Positions 16,598-26,342 of a DNA stretch of 64,000 nucleotides are shown piece after piece. Under the pieces are notes generated by a model. That model saw only the letters and a program-made list of their open reading frames with translations. It did not search any database and was not told the DNA's origin. Positions within the stretch are counted from its first letter, which is position 1, and each line of letters opens with the position of its first letter. The DNA is from Fructilactobacillus fructivorans (GTDB lineage: Bacteria > Bacillota > Bacilli > Lactobacillales > Lactobacillaceae). The stretch spans positions 186,001-250,000 of the forward strand of contig NZ_AZDS01000001.1 in the NCBI RefSeq assembly GCF_001434095.1. Reading direction: 5' to 3'. The position numbers were made by a program, and so were the translations under genes.

Positions 16598-18715
16598 TTA
16601 TTTTTGAATGTCTTCTTTATAATCACCATTTGGACAAATTACCTGCATGCCACCTCGGACCTTTTTCTCAACTAAGAAATGACCACACTTAGGACAATCT
16701 CGTCCAATTGGCTTATCCCATGAAACAAAGTCACATTCTGGATATCGTGAGCATCCATAGAATAAACGATTCTTTTTCGTTTTGCGCTCAATAACCTGTC
16801 CCTTTTTACATTTTGGACACGTTACCCCAATTTCTTTAACAATTGCTTGGGTATTTCGACAATCTGGGAAGCGTGAACATGCATAAAACTTACCATACTT
16901 TCCCATCTTGACAACCATGGGAGCACCACAAATTTCGCAGTTAAATCCTGCTAATTCATCTTTAATCTGAACATCTTCCATGAGCTTTTCAGCGTGATCA
17001 ACTTCCTTAGAAAATGGTTGATAGAAATGATCAACAACCTCAACCCATTTTTCTTTGGCTTCTTCAATTTCATCTAGTTTGCCTTCTACGTCGGCAGTGA
17101 AATCAACGTTAACAATATCAGGAAAATATTCTTCAATGATCTTATTAACAATTTCACCAAGTTCAGTTGGCTCAAAACGTTTTCCCACTAATTTAACGTA
17201 GTATCGTTTCTGAATGGTTCCAAGCGTTGGAGAGTAAGTCGATGGACGTCCAACCCCATTCTCTTCCAGAGTTTTAATCAAGTTTGCTTCAGTATACCGA
17301 GCTGGTGGTTGTGTAAAGTGTTGATCTGGGTTGTTCTTGGCTAATTTCACAGTGTCACCACGGTTTAAGTCAGGCAAAATGTTATCTTTCTCTTTTCCAT
17401 TTGAATAAACCTTCAAAAAGCCTTCAAACTTCATCTTGGATCCATTAGCCCGATAGGTCACACCGTTTTGTTCAATTGTCACCGTTTCAGTATCCATAAT
17501 TGCTGGAGTCATCTGACTAGCCACAAAACGCGACCAAATCAGATTATAAAGCTTATATTGGTCCTTAGATAAATATTGTTTAATACTAGCGGGTGTCCGA
17601 TGAACTGAAGTCGGTCGAACAGCTTCATGAGCATCCTGAGCTCCCTCTGGCATTTTACCTTTAATCGGCTTATTTGCTGAGTATTCTGCTCCATACTTTT
17701 CATGAAGAAAAGTAGCAGCTTCATGTTTAGCAATTGAAGAAATCCGAGTTGAATCAGTCCGCATGTAAGTGATTAACCCTTGACTGCCTTCTCTACCGAT
17801 GTTAATTCCCTCATAAAGTTGCTGAGCAGCCATCATTGTCCGTCCGGTCTTGAAATTTAATTTCCGGTTAGCATCCTGTTGAAGGGTACTAGTCGTAAAT
17901 GGTGGATTAGGTTGTCTTCGTCGTTCTTTTTTAGTGACTTTATTAACATCAAAATCACCCTTCGAATCAATCTTTTTTAGGACTTTTTGAACATCATCGT
18001 TATTCGCAAGCTTAGTCTTTTTACCATTTAAACCATAGAAACTAGCTTTAAACTTAGAACGACCGGATTTAAATTCCGAATCAATCGTCCAATACTCTTC
18101 CGGCTCAAATTTTCTAATTTGTCGCTCACGGTCAATTACTAACCATAATGCAACTGATTGCACACGCCCCGCACTTAATCCTTTCTTCACTTTTTTCCAA
18201 AGTAAAGGTGAAATGGAATATCCTACTAATCGATCAAGTACTCGTCGAGCTTGCTGAGCATCGACCAAATTCATATCAATAGTTCGAGGGTGTTTAAAAG
18301 CATCCTTAACCGTATCCTTTGTGATTTCATTAAAAACAACCCGATTTTGATCGTTTACATCCAGATTTAACACATGCGAAACATGCCACGCAATTGCTTC
18401 ACCCTCACGATCTGGGTCAGACGCCAGATAAATCATTTTCGACTTTTTAGCTTCAGATTTTAACATCTTGATGACATCACCCTTACCCCTGATTGAGATA
18501 TAATCGGGCTTAAAATCATCACCAATATCCACGCCCATCCGACTCTTAGGTAAATCTCGAACATGTCCCTTACTTGCTACTACTTTGTAGGTACTACCCA
18601 AGTATTTCTGAATGGTCTTTGCTTTAGCAGGTGATTCAACAATCACTAGCTTTTTCTTATTAGTCCTTGTTTTTCTTTTTTTCGTTTTAGTTTTTGTTAC
18701 AGAAGTTGTCGCCAT
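16598..18715 (-). CDS. topA: DNA topoisomerase I
   Basis: TopA relaxes negative supercoils. The TOPRIM domain shows [13 protein letters not shown] near residue 25 and [16 protein letters not shown]. The catalytic tyrosine lies in [14 protein letters not shown] near residue 310. The C-terminus has three zinc-ribbon segments: CEICG...CSRFPDC, CPKCKK...CSRYPEC and CPKCG...CPNG. The last lacks its fourth cysteine. The N-terminus is a lysine/threonine-rich leader. An in-frame ATG at 18745 exists, but GAGG precedes the ATG at 18715, which gives 705 residues. It follows dprA, as in Bacillus, but no trmFO gene separates it from xerC. Confidence 0.96.
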   Translation of the reverse strand: MATTSVTKTKTKKRKTRTNKKKLVIVESPAKAKTIQKYLGSTYKVVASKGHVRDLPKSRMGVDIGDDFKPDYISIRGKGDVIKMLKSEAKKSKMIYLASDPDREGEAIAWHVSHVLNLDVNDQNRVVFNEITKDTVKDAFKHPRTIDMNLVDAQQARRVLDRLVGYSISPLLWKKVKKGLSAGRVQSVALWLVIDRERQIRKFEPEEYWTIDSEFKSGRSKFKASFYGLNGKKTKLANNDDVQKVLKKIDSKGDFDVNKVTKKERRRQPNPPFTTSTLQQDANRKLNFKTGRTMMAAQQLYEGINIGREGSQGLITYMRTDSTRISSIAKHEAATFLHEKYGAEYSANKPIKGKMPEGAQDAHEAVRPTSVHRTPASIKQYLSKDQYKLYNLIWSRFVASQMTPAIMDTETVTIEQNGVTYRANGSKMKFEGFLKVYSNGKEKDNILPDLNRGDTVKLAKNNPDQHFTQPPARYTEANLIKTLEENGVGRPSTYSPTLGTIQKRYYVKLVGKRFEPTELGEIVNKIIEEYFPDIVNVDFTADVEGKLDEIEEAKEKWVEVVDHFYQPFSKEVDHAEKLMEDVQIKDELAGFNCEICGAPMVVKMGKYGKFYACSRFPDCRNTQAIVKEIGVTCPKCKKGQVIERKTKKNRLFYGCSRYPECDFVSWDKPIGRDCPKCGHFLVEKKVRGGMQVICPNGDYKEDIQK

Positions 18716-18805
18716 TAAAATTATCCTCGTTATTTTTTTCTTCATTAATACATGATAATTTCCGTTTAAATTTCTTCCATATCATATTGCAGTTTATGAA
18801 GCCTG

Positions 18806-19678
18806 TCAAACTAAAGATTCTTCCAAAACGTCATTATCACTCAAACATGGACGTGCACCGGAAGCAATTAATTGATTACAGCCAATCGATAGCGGTGAAG
18901 TAATATTCCCCGGCACAGCAAGAACATCCCGATTTTCTGACAATGCCAAACTAGCCGTAATCAAACTTCCCGACTTCTGCTTTGCTTCCACCACAATTAA
19001 TTTCTCACAAAGCCCCGCAATGATCCGATTTCGTTCTACAAAGTGGTACTTAAGTGGTTTGCTACCCAACGGATACTCACTAACTACCAGATTAGTATTC
19101 ATTAACTCATTTTGAACATTCATACATTCACTGGGATACGAACCATCCAATCCAGTTCCAATCACTCCGATTGTCCGTTCATTATTAGCTAACGCGCATT
19201 GGTGGCTTAAACAATCAACTCCCTTAGCTAATCCTGACACAATGGTAAATCTCTTCAAAACTCTCTTGGTCAAGATGGACTTAATGGCTGCAATCGAATA
19301 ATTGGTGCATTGTCTAGCTCCAACAATGGAAATTGATCGTGTTTTCAGAATAGTTACATCACCTACGAAAAAAAGAACTATCGGCGGACAATAAATATCA
19401 GCCAATTGCTGCGGATATTCAGCATCTAAAATCGTAATCCAATGCTGCTTTTGATTTAAATCCACTCTTTTGTTTACCTCATCGCTTAAAAAGCACCGTT
19501 CAAACCGTTCATACTTTAAATGATGTTTTTTAAGAATGACGGTTAATTGATTCAAAATTGAGACGCCTAAGTCTGATTCGATTGATGCATGTTTAATCCA
19601 ATGAGCCAGCATTGCCTCACCTTTAATTCCAATTCCAGGACACAGTTTGATTCTAAGCAATAAATTGCGTTTATCCAT
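18806..19678 (-). CDS. dprA: DNA-processing protein DprA (Smf)
   Basis: DprA binds single-stranded DNA taken up in transformation and loads RecA. The Rossmann-like domain shows SIVGARQCTNYS (about residue 115), VSGLAKGVDCLSHQCAL, GVIGTGLD-YPSE and the long NRIIAGLCEKLIVVEAKQKSGSLITA segment, with SGSLITA diagnostic. An N-terminal helical domain of about 100 residues precedes it. At 290 residues it is normal. It sits between rnhB and topA as in Bacillus smf. Presence alone does not show that the organism is competent, since no com genes are in this window. Confidence 0.95.
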   Translation of the reverse strand: MDKRNLLLRIKLCPGIGIKGEAMLAHWIKHASIESDLGVSILNQLTVILKKHHLKYERFERCFLSDEVNKRVDLNQKQHWITILDAEYPQQLADIYCPPIVLFFVGDVTILKTRSISIVGARQCTNYSIAAIKSILTKRVLKRFTIVSGLAKGVDCLSHQCALANNERTIGVIGTGLDGSYPSECMNVQNELMNTNLVVSEYPLGSKPLKYHFVERNRIIAGLCEKLIVVEAKQKSGSLITASLALSENRDVLAVPGNITSPLSIGCNQLIASGARPCLSDNDVLEESLV

Positions 19679-19710
19679 TTTTCTCTTCCTTTCTATGAAT
19701 AAATACGCAA

Positions 19711-20475
19711 TTAATGATGAATCGTTTTTAAAACTGGTGAAAATGTTTTTCTATGAATCGGAGTCGGGCCATACTTAGCCAAAGCTAACAAATGTTGTTT
19801 GGTTCCATAACCAGCATTATGCTCAAAGCCATATCGTGGATACTGAACCGCATACTCATCCATTAGATTATCCCGAAAAACCTTTGCCAAAATACTAGCA
19901 GCGGCTACACTAATAGACTTAGCGTCACCCTTAATTAACCGCGTTTGCGGGATATCATTAGCAATCGTCATCGCATCAACAATAATATGACCTGGTTGTG
20001 GATCTAATTTATAAACGGCCTTTTTCATTGCCACCCTAGTAGCCTCATAAATATTGATCTCGTCAATTATCTGACTTGAAATGGGAACACAACTATATGC
20101 GATGGCTTCTTTTTGGATCAGTGGGACCAGTTCCCGCCGCTTTTCATCACTCAATTGTTTAGAGTCATTTACATCTACTAAATCAAAGTCAGACGGTAAA
20201 ATTGCAGCACCGGCTACCACTGGTCCAGCTAACGGCCCTCTTCCAACTTCATCAACTCCAGCAACATACTTAATTCCCTTGTGCCACAGTTCTTTTTCAT
20301 ATTTAAACCGATTAAAGAATTCATGTTGGCGCTCATTCTCTTCTTTTAGTCGCTTCAGCGTTTTTTTAATAATCTTTTGAACGCCAATTCGATGATCGCC
20401 ATCAAATTGGACAAAAAGCGGATCACTAACGTCAGTAACGTTAGCAAACCGCTCAGCAATTTCCCTAATTGTCAT
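19711..20475 (-). CDS. rnhB: Ribonuclease HII
   Basis: RNase HII cuts RNA in RNA-DNA hybrids and removes single ribonucleotides from DNA. The catalytic block YVAGVDEVGRGPLAGPVVAG holds the Asp-Glu pair. SKQLSDEKRREL, and an Asp in HIIVDAM, complete the active site. The region before it (about 75 residues) is an N-terminal extension usual in Firmicutes. Three in-frame ATGs lie close together; the one at 20475 overlaps the rbgA stop (ATGACAATTAG) and is chosen as the coupled start, though 20493 cannot be excluded. It follows rbgA, as in Bacillus. Confidence 0.94.
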   Translation of the reverse strand: MTIREIAERFANVTDVSDPLFVQFDGDHRIGVQKIIKKTLKRLKEENERQHEFFNRFKYEKELWHKGIKYVAGVDEVGRGPLAGPVVAGAAILPSDFDLVDVNDSKQLSDEKRRELVPLIQKEAIAYSCVPISSQIIDEINIYEATRVAMKKAVYKLDPQPGHIIVDAMTIANDIPQTRLIKGDAKSISVAAASILAKVFRDNLMDEYAVQYPRYGFEHNAGYGTKQHLLALAKYGPTPIHRKTFSPVLKTIHH

Positions 20476-21340
20476 TACTATGCTCATTCCCATTTACTAG
20501 TTCAAGTGAATCTAAGGTAAATCGTCCTAATTTTCCCTTTTGTACGTCATTAATGATCCGAATACTGGCTCGATCATAGTCGTCTTTCATCCCGATCTTT
20601 TCCGTAATCTTGAGTAATAAATCAACATCACTTAAATTCAAGTCATTGGCATTTAAATGATATCGCTTTAAAATTTCGTCTTCATGATTGGTTCGGAAAA
20701 AATGTAGTGCAAATAACGCAATATCATCAGGATGATAAATGCTTTCTTTAATGGCACCGGTCAGAGCTAATTTATCGGCGATTTCCTGATTTTGAAACTT
20801 TGGCCATAAGATCCCTGGTGTATCTAGTAACTCCATCGTTGGACTAGAAGTTAGCCATTGCTGACCCTTAGTAACACCTGGTCGATTACCAACAGCTGCT
20901 GACCGTTTACTTACTAGTTGATTCAATAACGTCGACTTTCCAACATTGGGCACGCCAACACAAACCGCTTTAAGAATATCTTTCTTAATTCCCTTTGCTT
21001 GTGACTTTTCCAACCGTGGTTTTAAAACCTGACGTGCAGCTGCCTCAATTTTCTTTCTTACCCCATGTGCTTTTGAGTCAATCGAAATTGCTGATAATCC
21101 AGTCTGGTTAAAATAATCCAACCATTTCTGCGTCATCTTAGGATCAGCTAAATCCGACTTAGTTAAAATAAATAGACGCGGTTTATTGCCAGCAACCCGC
21201 TTGATTTCTGGATTAACTGAAGAGTACGGAATTCGTGCATCAACTAATTCAAAGATAATATCAACTACATGGACATTTTCTTCAAACTGCCGAATCGCCT
21301 TGGCCATATGACCAGGAAACCATTGTATGTTACTTCCCAT
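20465..21340 (-). CDS. rbgA: Ribosome biogenesis GTPase RbgA (YlqF)
   Basis: RbgA is a circularly permuted GTPase needed for late 50S subunit assembly. The permuted order is visible: G4 (TKSDLAD, about residue 60) comes before G1 (GVPNVGKSTLLNQL, about residue 130) and G3 (DTPGILWP, about residue 180). The N-terminal IQWFPGHMAKA motif and the C-terminal ANTAR-like helical region are also present. At 291 residues it matches the family. Its end overlaps the rnhB start by about 11 bases, and it lies 15 bases after the YozE-like gene. Confidence 0.96.
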   Translation of the reverse strand: MGSNIQWFPGHMAKAIRQFEENVHVVDIIFELVDARIPYSSVNPEIKRVAGNKPRLFILTKSDLADPKMTQKWLDYFNQTGLSAISIDSKAHGVRKKIEAAARQVLKPRLEKSQAKGIKKDILKAVCVGVPNVGKSTLLNQLVSKRSAAVGNRPGVTKGQQWLTSSPTMELLDTPGILWPKFQNQEIADKLALTGAIKESIYHPDDIALFALHFFRTNHEDEILKRYHLNANDLNLSDVDLLLKITEKIGMKDDYDRASIRIINDVQKGKLGRFTLDSLELVNGNEHSNDN

Positions 21341-21355
21341 TATTTCTCCTCTCTG

Positions 21356-21577
21356 TTAATCAAGATAAGCCAAATAGTCTTTCCAAGCATCGTCAAAAAT
21401 TGTCATTGAAGGCAAGTATCCAGTATTTTCTTCCAAATATTTGGAAAGCTTCTCAAAGTCATCTTCTTGTTTTGGGAAAGACTGATCAAAAAAAGCATTA
21501 TTCGCAAATTCAGCGATTGGATCCGAACTTCCGGGATGCCTCTGTGTCATTAAAAACTCATAGAAACTTTTTCTCAA
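21356..21577 (-). CDS. YozE family (UPF0346) small protein
   Basis: This 73-residue protein matches the YozE SAM-like family: an N-terminal [23 protein letters not shown], then [13 protein letters not shown] and a C-terminal acidic region ending in [12 protein letters not shown]. The family folds as a small helical SAM-like domain of unknown function. It is placed between dfrA and rbgA in a closely packed minus-strand run, with gaps of about 15 bases. No catalytic residues are evident. Confidence 0.85.
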   Translation of the reverse strand: MRKSFYEFLMTQRHPGSSDPIAEFANNAFFDQSFPKQEDDFEKLSKYLEENTGYLPSMTIFDDAWKDYLAYLD

Positions 21578-21591
21578 ATTTTTACCTCTTA

Positions 21592-22086
21592 TTATTTTTT
21601 TCTTTTAAATACATCAAAAGTATGCGGATAAACATTGTTCTTATCCACCTTTCCTGGAATTTGTTGTTCTAATTCAAACTGTGAATAATCAATATCAATC
21701 ATTCGCACATCACCATTAAACCCATGATTAATACTCGTACGGTATAGGTAATCCACGTATGGCAGAAGTTCCTTAAAGACAGAAGTCCCACCAACAACAA
21801 AAATGACCTCATTTGGATAACCTTTCGCGTACTGTAAAAACTCATCAATGGTTTTAAAAACTTTTACGCCGGCTGGAAAATCAGCTTGGGAAAAATGAGT
21901 TAAAACTAGATTCTTTCGTTTCGGAAGAGGACGACCAAAACTATCGTAGGTTCTTTTCCCGGCTAAAATCTGATGGTTAATGGTTTGATCTTTAAAAAAC
22001 TGCATATCATCAGGTAAATGCCATGGTAATTTACCATTTTTCCCGATCACATGATTCGAAGCTTCCGCCCAAATATAAGCTAACAT
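21592..22086 (-). CDS. dfrA: Dihydrofolate reductase
   Basis: DHFR reduces dihydrofolate to tetrahydrofolate with NADPH. The N-terminus [28 protein letters not shown] includes the Met20-type loop and the conserved acidic residue Asp27-equivalent. [14 protein letters not shown] and the glycine pair in [13 protein letters not shown] (NADPH binding) follow. At 164 residues it is a normal chromosomal enzyme, with no features of a mobile trimethoprim-resistant dfr. It starts nine bases after thyA on the same strand, giving the usual thyA-dfrA pair that recycles folate used in dTMP synthesis. Confidence 0.96.
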   Translation of the reverse strand: MLAYIWAEASNHVIGKNGKLPWHLPDDMQFFKDQTINHQILAGKRTYDSFGRPLPKRKNLVLTHFSQADFPAGVKVFKTIDEFLQYAKGYPNEVIFVVGGTSVFKELLPYVDYLYRTSINHGFNGDVRMIDIDYSQFELEQQIPGKVDKNNVYPHTFDVFKRKK

Positions 22087-22095
22087 AGTAACCTC

Positions 22096-23046
22096 CTAAA
22101 CTGCTACAGGAGCTTTAATCGGTTTGTCATGATGATAATCAATAACTTTGATATCATCCATGCCATAATCAAAAATACTCTCCTTTTGGGGATTCAGCCA
22201 AAGACTGGGTGCCTGATGTGGCTTACGACTCAATTGTTCCTTTACCTGTTCAATATGATTACTGTAAATGTGAGCATCTCCTAGAGTATGAACAAAATCA
22301 CCGGGCTCAAGGCCTACCTCTTTTGCAATTAAATTAGTCAAAAGAGCATAACTAGCGATGTTAAACGGAACTCCAAGGAAAATGTCGCCACTCCGCTGAT
22401 ACAACTGGCAACTCAGTTTTCCGTCGTTAACGTAAAATTGAAACATTACGTGACACGGAGGGAGTGCCATACTTCCAATATCTTCTGGATTCCAGGCACT
22501 TACAATCATTCGTCTTGAATCTGGATTATTCTTAATGGTTTCAATCACATTTTTAATTTGGTCAATGGTATCCCCATGACTGGTCTTCCACTTACGCCAC
22601 TGACTTCCATAAACAAGGCCGAGATCACCATATTTTTTAGCAAAGTCATCATCATTTAAAACCCGATCACAAAAGATCTTCTTTTGCTTTTGGTATTCCT
22701 GATTAAACACTGGATCACTTTCTGAACGTAAACCAAAATTGGTCATGTCAGGGCCATGGTATTCATCAGAACTTACCCATTTTTCAAAGGCCCATTCATC
22801 CCATATGTGATTATTATGTTGAAGTAGGTAACGAATGTTAGTATCACCCTTTAAAAACCAGAGTAATTCTGACTTAATCAATCGAAATGGAACTGCTTTA
22901 GTGGTTAAAAGAGGGAATCCCTCTTGCAAATTAAACCGCATCTGGTACCCAAAGGTACTAATTGTTCCCGTCCCAGTCCGATCAGATTTCTTGTGCCCAT
23001 GCTCTAAAACATAACGTTCCAGATTTAAATATGCATCTTCTAACAT
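22096..23046 (-). CDS. thyA: Thymidylate synthase
   Basis: ThyA methylates dUMP to dTMP using methylene-tetrahydrofolate, producing dihydrofolate for DfrA. The nucleophile is the cysteine in [13 protein letters not shown], near residue 198. The dUMP-binding [12 protein letters not shown] and the [13 protein letters not shown] block are complete. At 316 residues it has the Lactobacillus-type insertion (about residues 90-140) that is known from the L. casei enzyme. It is the first gene of the thyA-dfrA pair and follows the ABC-F gene by 27 bases. Confidence 0.97.
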   Translation of the reverse strand: MLEDAYLNLERYVLEHGHKKSDRTGTGTISTFGYQMRFNLQEGFPLLTTKAVPFRLIKSELLWFLKGDTNIRYLLQHNNHIWDEWAFEKWVSSDEYHGPDMTNFGLRSESDPVFNQEYQKQKKIFCDRVLNDDDFAKKYGDLGLVYGSQWRKWKTSHGDTIDQIKNVIETIKNNPDSRRMIVSAWNPEDIGSMALPPCHVMFQFYVNDGKLSCQLYQRSGDIFLGVPFNIASYALLTNLIAKEVGLEPGDFVHTLGDAHIYSNHIEQVKEQLSRKPHQAPSLWLNPQKESIFDYGMDDIKVIDYHHDKPIKAPVAV

Positions 23047-23073
23047 CGGTTATCTTCTCCTTTATTAAAATCA

Positions 23074-25002
23074 TTAATCATTAACGTACTGACTTAAATA
23101 TTCCCAACGATTCATTAACTGATCTGATTTTTGGTTTAATTCATCCAGTTGACGCTGTAATTCAGCTAATTTATCATAATTAGCACTATTTTCCTGCATG
23201 AGTTTTTTAACATGCTTGGTTTGTTGATCAAGTGAATCAATTTTATCATCAATTTTATTCCACTCAATCCTCTCAGCATACGTTAATTTTGTCTTGGCCT
23301 TTGAATTAGCTGATCCCTTAGAATCAGTAGAAGTGGGTTTGGCCTGATTAGTCTTTCGATCATGATTAACATGGCTTTCATGGCGCACTTGTTTTTTTCT
23401 ATCCTTTAATTTTTGCAGATAATCAGTAAATTGTCCGGTGTAACGCTCAATCTTGCCATCCCCATCAAAAATTAACAGGCGATCAGCCACTTTGTCCAAG
23501 AAGTAACGGTCATGTGAAACAGTAATGGTCGTACCGCTAAAATGCTGAATGTAGTCTTCTAGCACGGTTAAAGTTCCGATGTCCAAGTTATTAGTAGGTT
23601 CATCCAACAACAACACATTGGGTTGTTCCATTAATAATTTCAGCAGATAAAGTCGTCGCTTCTCTCCTCCAGAAAGCTTTCTAATTAAAGTTCCATGCAT
23701 AAACTTAGGAAAGAGAAATTGTTCTAGTAGATTAGTTACACTTACCTTATTACCATCTTCATCAATTACATTTTGACCCACATCAGTTAAGTAACTGATC
23801 ACACGCTTATCTTCTGGGATTGGTTCCATTTGCTGAGTATAGTAGGCCATTTTCACGGTTTCCCCAATATCAATGGTTCCGGACTGCAGGGGGATCTTTC
23901 CAGCAATTGCATTCAAAAAGCTGGATTTTCCAGCTCCGTTTTCACCACTAATTCCGATTCGTTGTCCATTTTGAATTAACATACTAAAGTCCTTTAAGAT
24001 GGGCTTTTTAGCAATGGTCAAATCAGCGTGTTGGATGTCAATCACTTTCTTGCCAAGCCGTTTTTGTCCCATGGTAATATCAACGTCTTCATCAGTTGGA
24101 TTCCCCTGACTAACGTCTTCCTTTAAATCGTTAAACCGATTAATTCGGGCTTGCTGTTTAGTGGACCGAGCTTTAGCGCCCTTCTTCATCCATTTAAGTT
24201 CTTGTTTATACAAACGCTGCTGCTTATGAGAAGCTTCCTCCTGCTCTTCATCCAATTCTGCTTTTCGTTGAACATAATCCTGGTAGTTACCAGGATACTT
24301 ATAGAGTTTTCCAAAGGATAACTCCCAGATTTGATTTGCAATCTGATCCAAAAAGTAACGATCGTGGGTAACGAAAACTAGCGCTCCCTTATATTTACTT
24401 AAAAATTGTTCCAACCAATCAATTGAATCAAAGTCTAAATGATTAGTTGGCTCATCTAGCAGTAAAAGATCAGGCGATTGAATTAAAACCTGAGCCAATC
24501 CAACCCGCTTTTGTTGACCACCAGACATACTACCAACCTTTTGATCTAAATCAGTAATTTTTAGTTGATTAAGAATATTTTTTACGTCTACCTCAGCCGT
24601 CCAAGCATCTTCCTCGTTCATTTTAGCTTCGGCATTCTCAAAACGTTTTTCAAAATCGGCATTCTCGGGATTTTGCGAATAATCCTTTAACACTTTTTCA
24701 TATGTTCTAATAATCTTAAATATCTTTTGGTCACCAGCAAACACCGCATCCATTACGGTTAATTCGCCGTCTAAATCTGGAACCTGCTTCAAGTACCCAA
24801 TCGTATATGATTTGGAAGTTGTGATGGTTCCATTAACATCATGATCAATACCAGAAATGGTATTTAAAAGGGATGACTTTCCACTTCCATTGGTACCAAT
24901 TAATCCAATTCGATCATGTTCATTAATAATAAAATCCAAATCTTTAAAAAGGCTTTTTTCTCCATACGTTTTTGTTAGATTTTCCGCTTTTAATGTTTGC
25001 AC
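23074..25002 (-). CDS. ABC-F family ATPase (YfmR/Uup-like)
   Basis: ABC-F proteins have two fused ATPase domains and no membrane part; they act on the ribosome. Walker A motifs are GTNGSGKSS near residue 36 and GENGAGKSS near residue 353. Signature motifs are SGGQQKR and SGGEKRR, and both Walker B segments read LLLDEPTN. The linker (about 240-320) is basic and helical. A C-terminal coiled coil of about 80 residues follows a lysine/serine-rich stretch, as in Uup/YfmR. That group resolves difficult or stalled translation. No sign of an antibiotic-resistance subtype (Vga/Msr/OptrA) is apparent, but I cannot exclude it. Confidence 0.88.
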   Translation of the reverse strand: MQTLKAENLTKTYGEKSLFKDLDFIINEHDRIGLIGTNGSGKSSLLNTISGIDHDVNGTITTSKSYTIGYLKQVPDLDGELTVMDAVFAGDQKIFKIIRTYEKVLKDYSQNPENADFEKRFENAEAKMNEEDAWTAEVDVKNILNQLKITDLDQKVGSMSGGQQKRVGLAQVLIQSPDLLLLDEPTNHLDFDSIDWLEQFLSKYKGALVFVTHDRYFLDQIANQIWELSFGKLYKYPGNYQDYVQRKAELDEEQEEASHKQQRLYKQELKWMKKGAKARSTKQQARINRFNDLKEDVSQGNPTDEDVDITMGQKRLGKKVIDIQHADLTIAKKPILKDFSMLIQNGQRIGISGENGAGKSSFLNAIAGKIPLQSGTIDIGETVKMAYYTQQMEPIPEDKRVISYLTDVGQNVIDEDGNKVSVTNLLEQFLFPKFMHGTLIRKLSGGEKRRLYLLKLLMEQPNVLLLDEPTNNLDIGTLTVLEDYIQHFSGTTITVSHDRYFLDKVADRLLIFDGDGKIERYTGQFTDYLQKLKDRKKQVRHESHVNHDRKTNQAKPTSTDSKGSANSKAKTKLTYAERIEWNKIDDKIDSLDQQTKHVKKLMQENSANYDKLAELQRQLDELNQKSDQLMNRWEYLSQYVND

Positions 25003-25016
25003 AATATCTGCTCCAA

Positions 25017-26228
25017 TTATTGCCTGTTCATTATTTTCTTCGACGCAGCAAGTAGTGAATCATAATCATTATTAACTTGTTCGCTAACAACTGCTTGTTC
25101 TAGTCGTTTTAAGACTCTTCCCAGCTGTGGACCAGGTTTAAATCCATGGTTTATTAAGATCTTACCGTTAATCTTTAATTCATTTTTACTTTTAATGGGA
25201 AGATGCTCATACTCATTTTCAATCCGATCATCATCAACCAAATGGCCAAATGCCAAAGCAATTTGACAAGCATTATCCAAGTCTTCTTTACCAACTAAGT
25301 ACATTGTCATAGCATCTAAATTATCTGTCATAATTTTACGACACGCTAATACGACTAAGCGAACGTTTTCAGTTAGTTTATTAGAACATTTCCATGCTTT
25401 CATCATATGATTAATCTGATCGTCGTTTAAACCACATTGAACCGCTAACAAAGACCATACCTGCGTTTCATTGTTTAAATAATCTGAAATTGATAAAGTA
25501 GCTAAGTCAGCTATGTTTGAAACATAGTTATTAAAGATCGGCACATACTGAATTAGTTTCGTTTCAATCATCTGGTTTAGTCCTCTACTTGGGGCTTTCC
25601 CTAACATCATTTTGACAAATTCAACGTTAATCCGCTCTACCGCAATTTTTTTTAGCAGATAACTATGCTTGGTAATCGCTGTAAAGGTGTCTGCTTCAAT
25701 GGTAAAGTCCAATTTACTGGCAAACCTAACCGCTCGCATCATCCGTAATGCATCCTCATTAAAACGCTGCTCAGGATCGCCTACGGCGCGAATGATATGC
25801 TTTTTTAAGTCGTCTATCCCACCAAATAAATCAATTACTTCCCCATTTTCTTTCATGGCAAGTGCATTGATGGTAAAGTCACGGCGCTTAAGATCATCTT
25901 TAAGTGATCTAACAAAAGTAACTTGGTCTGGTCGCCGATAATCTTGATACCCCGATTCAGTCCGAAAGGTGGTAATCTCATACGATTTACCATCATACAT
26001 GACGGTCACAGTCCCATGCTCAATGCCAGTGTCAATGGTCTTCTTAAAAATCGACTTAATTTCTTCTGGATAAGCACTACTAGCAATGTCCACATCGTGA
26101 ATTCGTGTATGCAAAATTGTATCACGAACGGATCCGCCAACAAAATATGCTTGATAACCAGCATCTTCAATTACTTGTAAAACTTTTCTTGCATCAGTAA
26201 ACTCATTGGGTAAATTTTCTATCTTCAT
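25017..26228 (-). CDS. cca: CCA tRNA nucleotidyltransferase
   Basis: This class II enzyme adds or repairs the 3' CCA of tRNAs. The N-terminal catalytic head has YFVGGSVRDTILH and the metal-binding DVDIA pair near residue 47. EHGTVTV, RRDFTINALAM (motif C/D) and DLFGGIDDLKK follow. RFNEDALRMMRAVRFASKL forms the neck that selects nucleotides. At 403 residues it has the long body and tail of the Bacillus-type CCA-adding enzyme. No HD domain is visible. It lies 14 bases upstream of the ABC-F gene and is divergent from the Xer-like gene. Confidence 0.96.
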   Translation of the reverse strand: MKIENLPNEFTDARKVLQVIEDAGYQAYFVGGSVRDTILHTRIHDVDIASSAYPEEIKSIFKKTIDTGIEHGTVTVMYDGKSYEITTFRTESGYQDYRRPDQVTFVRSLKDDLKRRDFTINALAMKENGEVIDLFGGIDDLKKHIIRAVGDPEQRFNEDALRMMRAVRFASKLDFTIEADTFTAITKHSYLLKKIAVERINVEFVKMMLGKAPSRGLNQMIETKLIQYVPIFNNYVSNIADLATLSISDYLNNETQVWSLLAVQCGLNDDQINHMMKAWKCSNKLTENVRLVVLACRKIMTDNLDAMTMYLVGKEDLDNACQIALAFGHLVDDDRIENEYEHLPIKSKNELKINGKILINHGFKPGPQLGRVLKRLEQAVVSEQVNNDYDSLLAASKKIMNRQ

Positions 26229-26300
26229 GGTCCACCCACTTTCATTAATCTCATTCTACCAAAATTATCATACAAAAGTTAGACCTTACATTTGTTGTTG

Positions 26301-26309
26301 TGTTATAGT
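26301..26309 (+). promoter_or_regulatory. Extended -10 promoter of the Xer-like gene
   Basis: TGT followed by TATAGT (26304-26309) forms an extended -10 element 33 bases before the start codon, with a palindrome directly downstream of it. Confidence 0.5.
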
Positions 26310-26310
26310 T

Positions 26311-26325
26311 AAGTTAAAGTAACTT
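26311..26325. repeat. 15-bp palindrome downstream of the Xer-like gene's -10 box
   Basis: AAGTTA-aag-TAACTT is a perfect 6-3-6 inverted repeat. It covers the probable transcription start and lies 18-32 bases before the ATG. Its core recurs at 16535-16547 at similar distance before xerC. This position suits a repressor site. Confidence 0.4.
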
Positions 26326-26342
26326 ATTACAGGAGACTAATT

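Noticed and set aside
21592-22086. Acquired trimethoprim-resistance dfr
   Set aside because: The gene is paired with thyA, matches the backbone in composition and has no mobile-element context.
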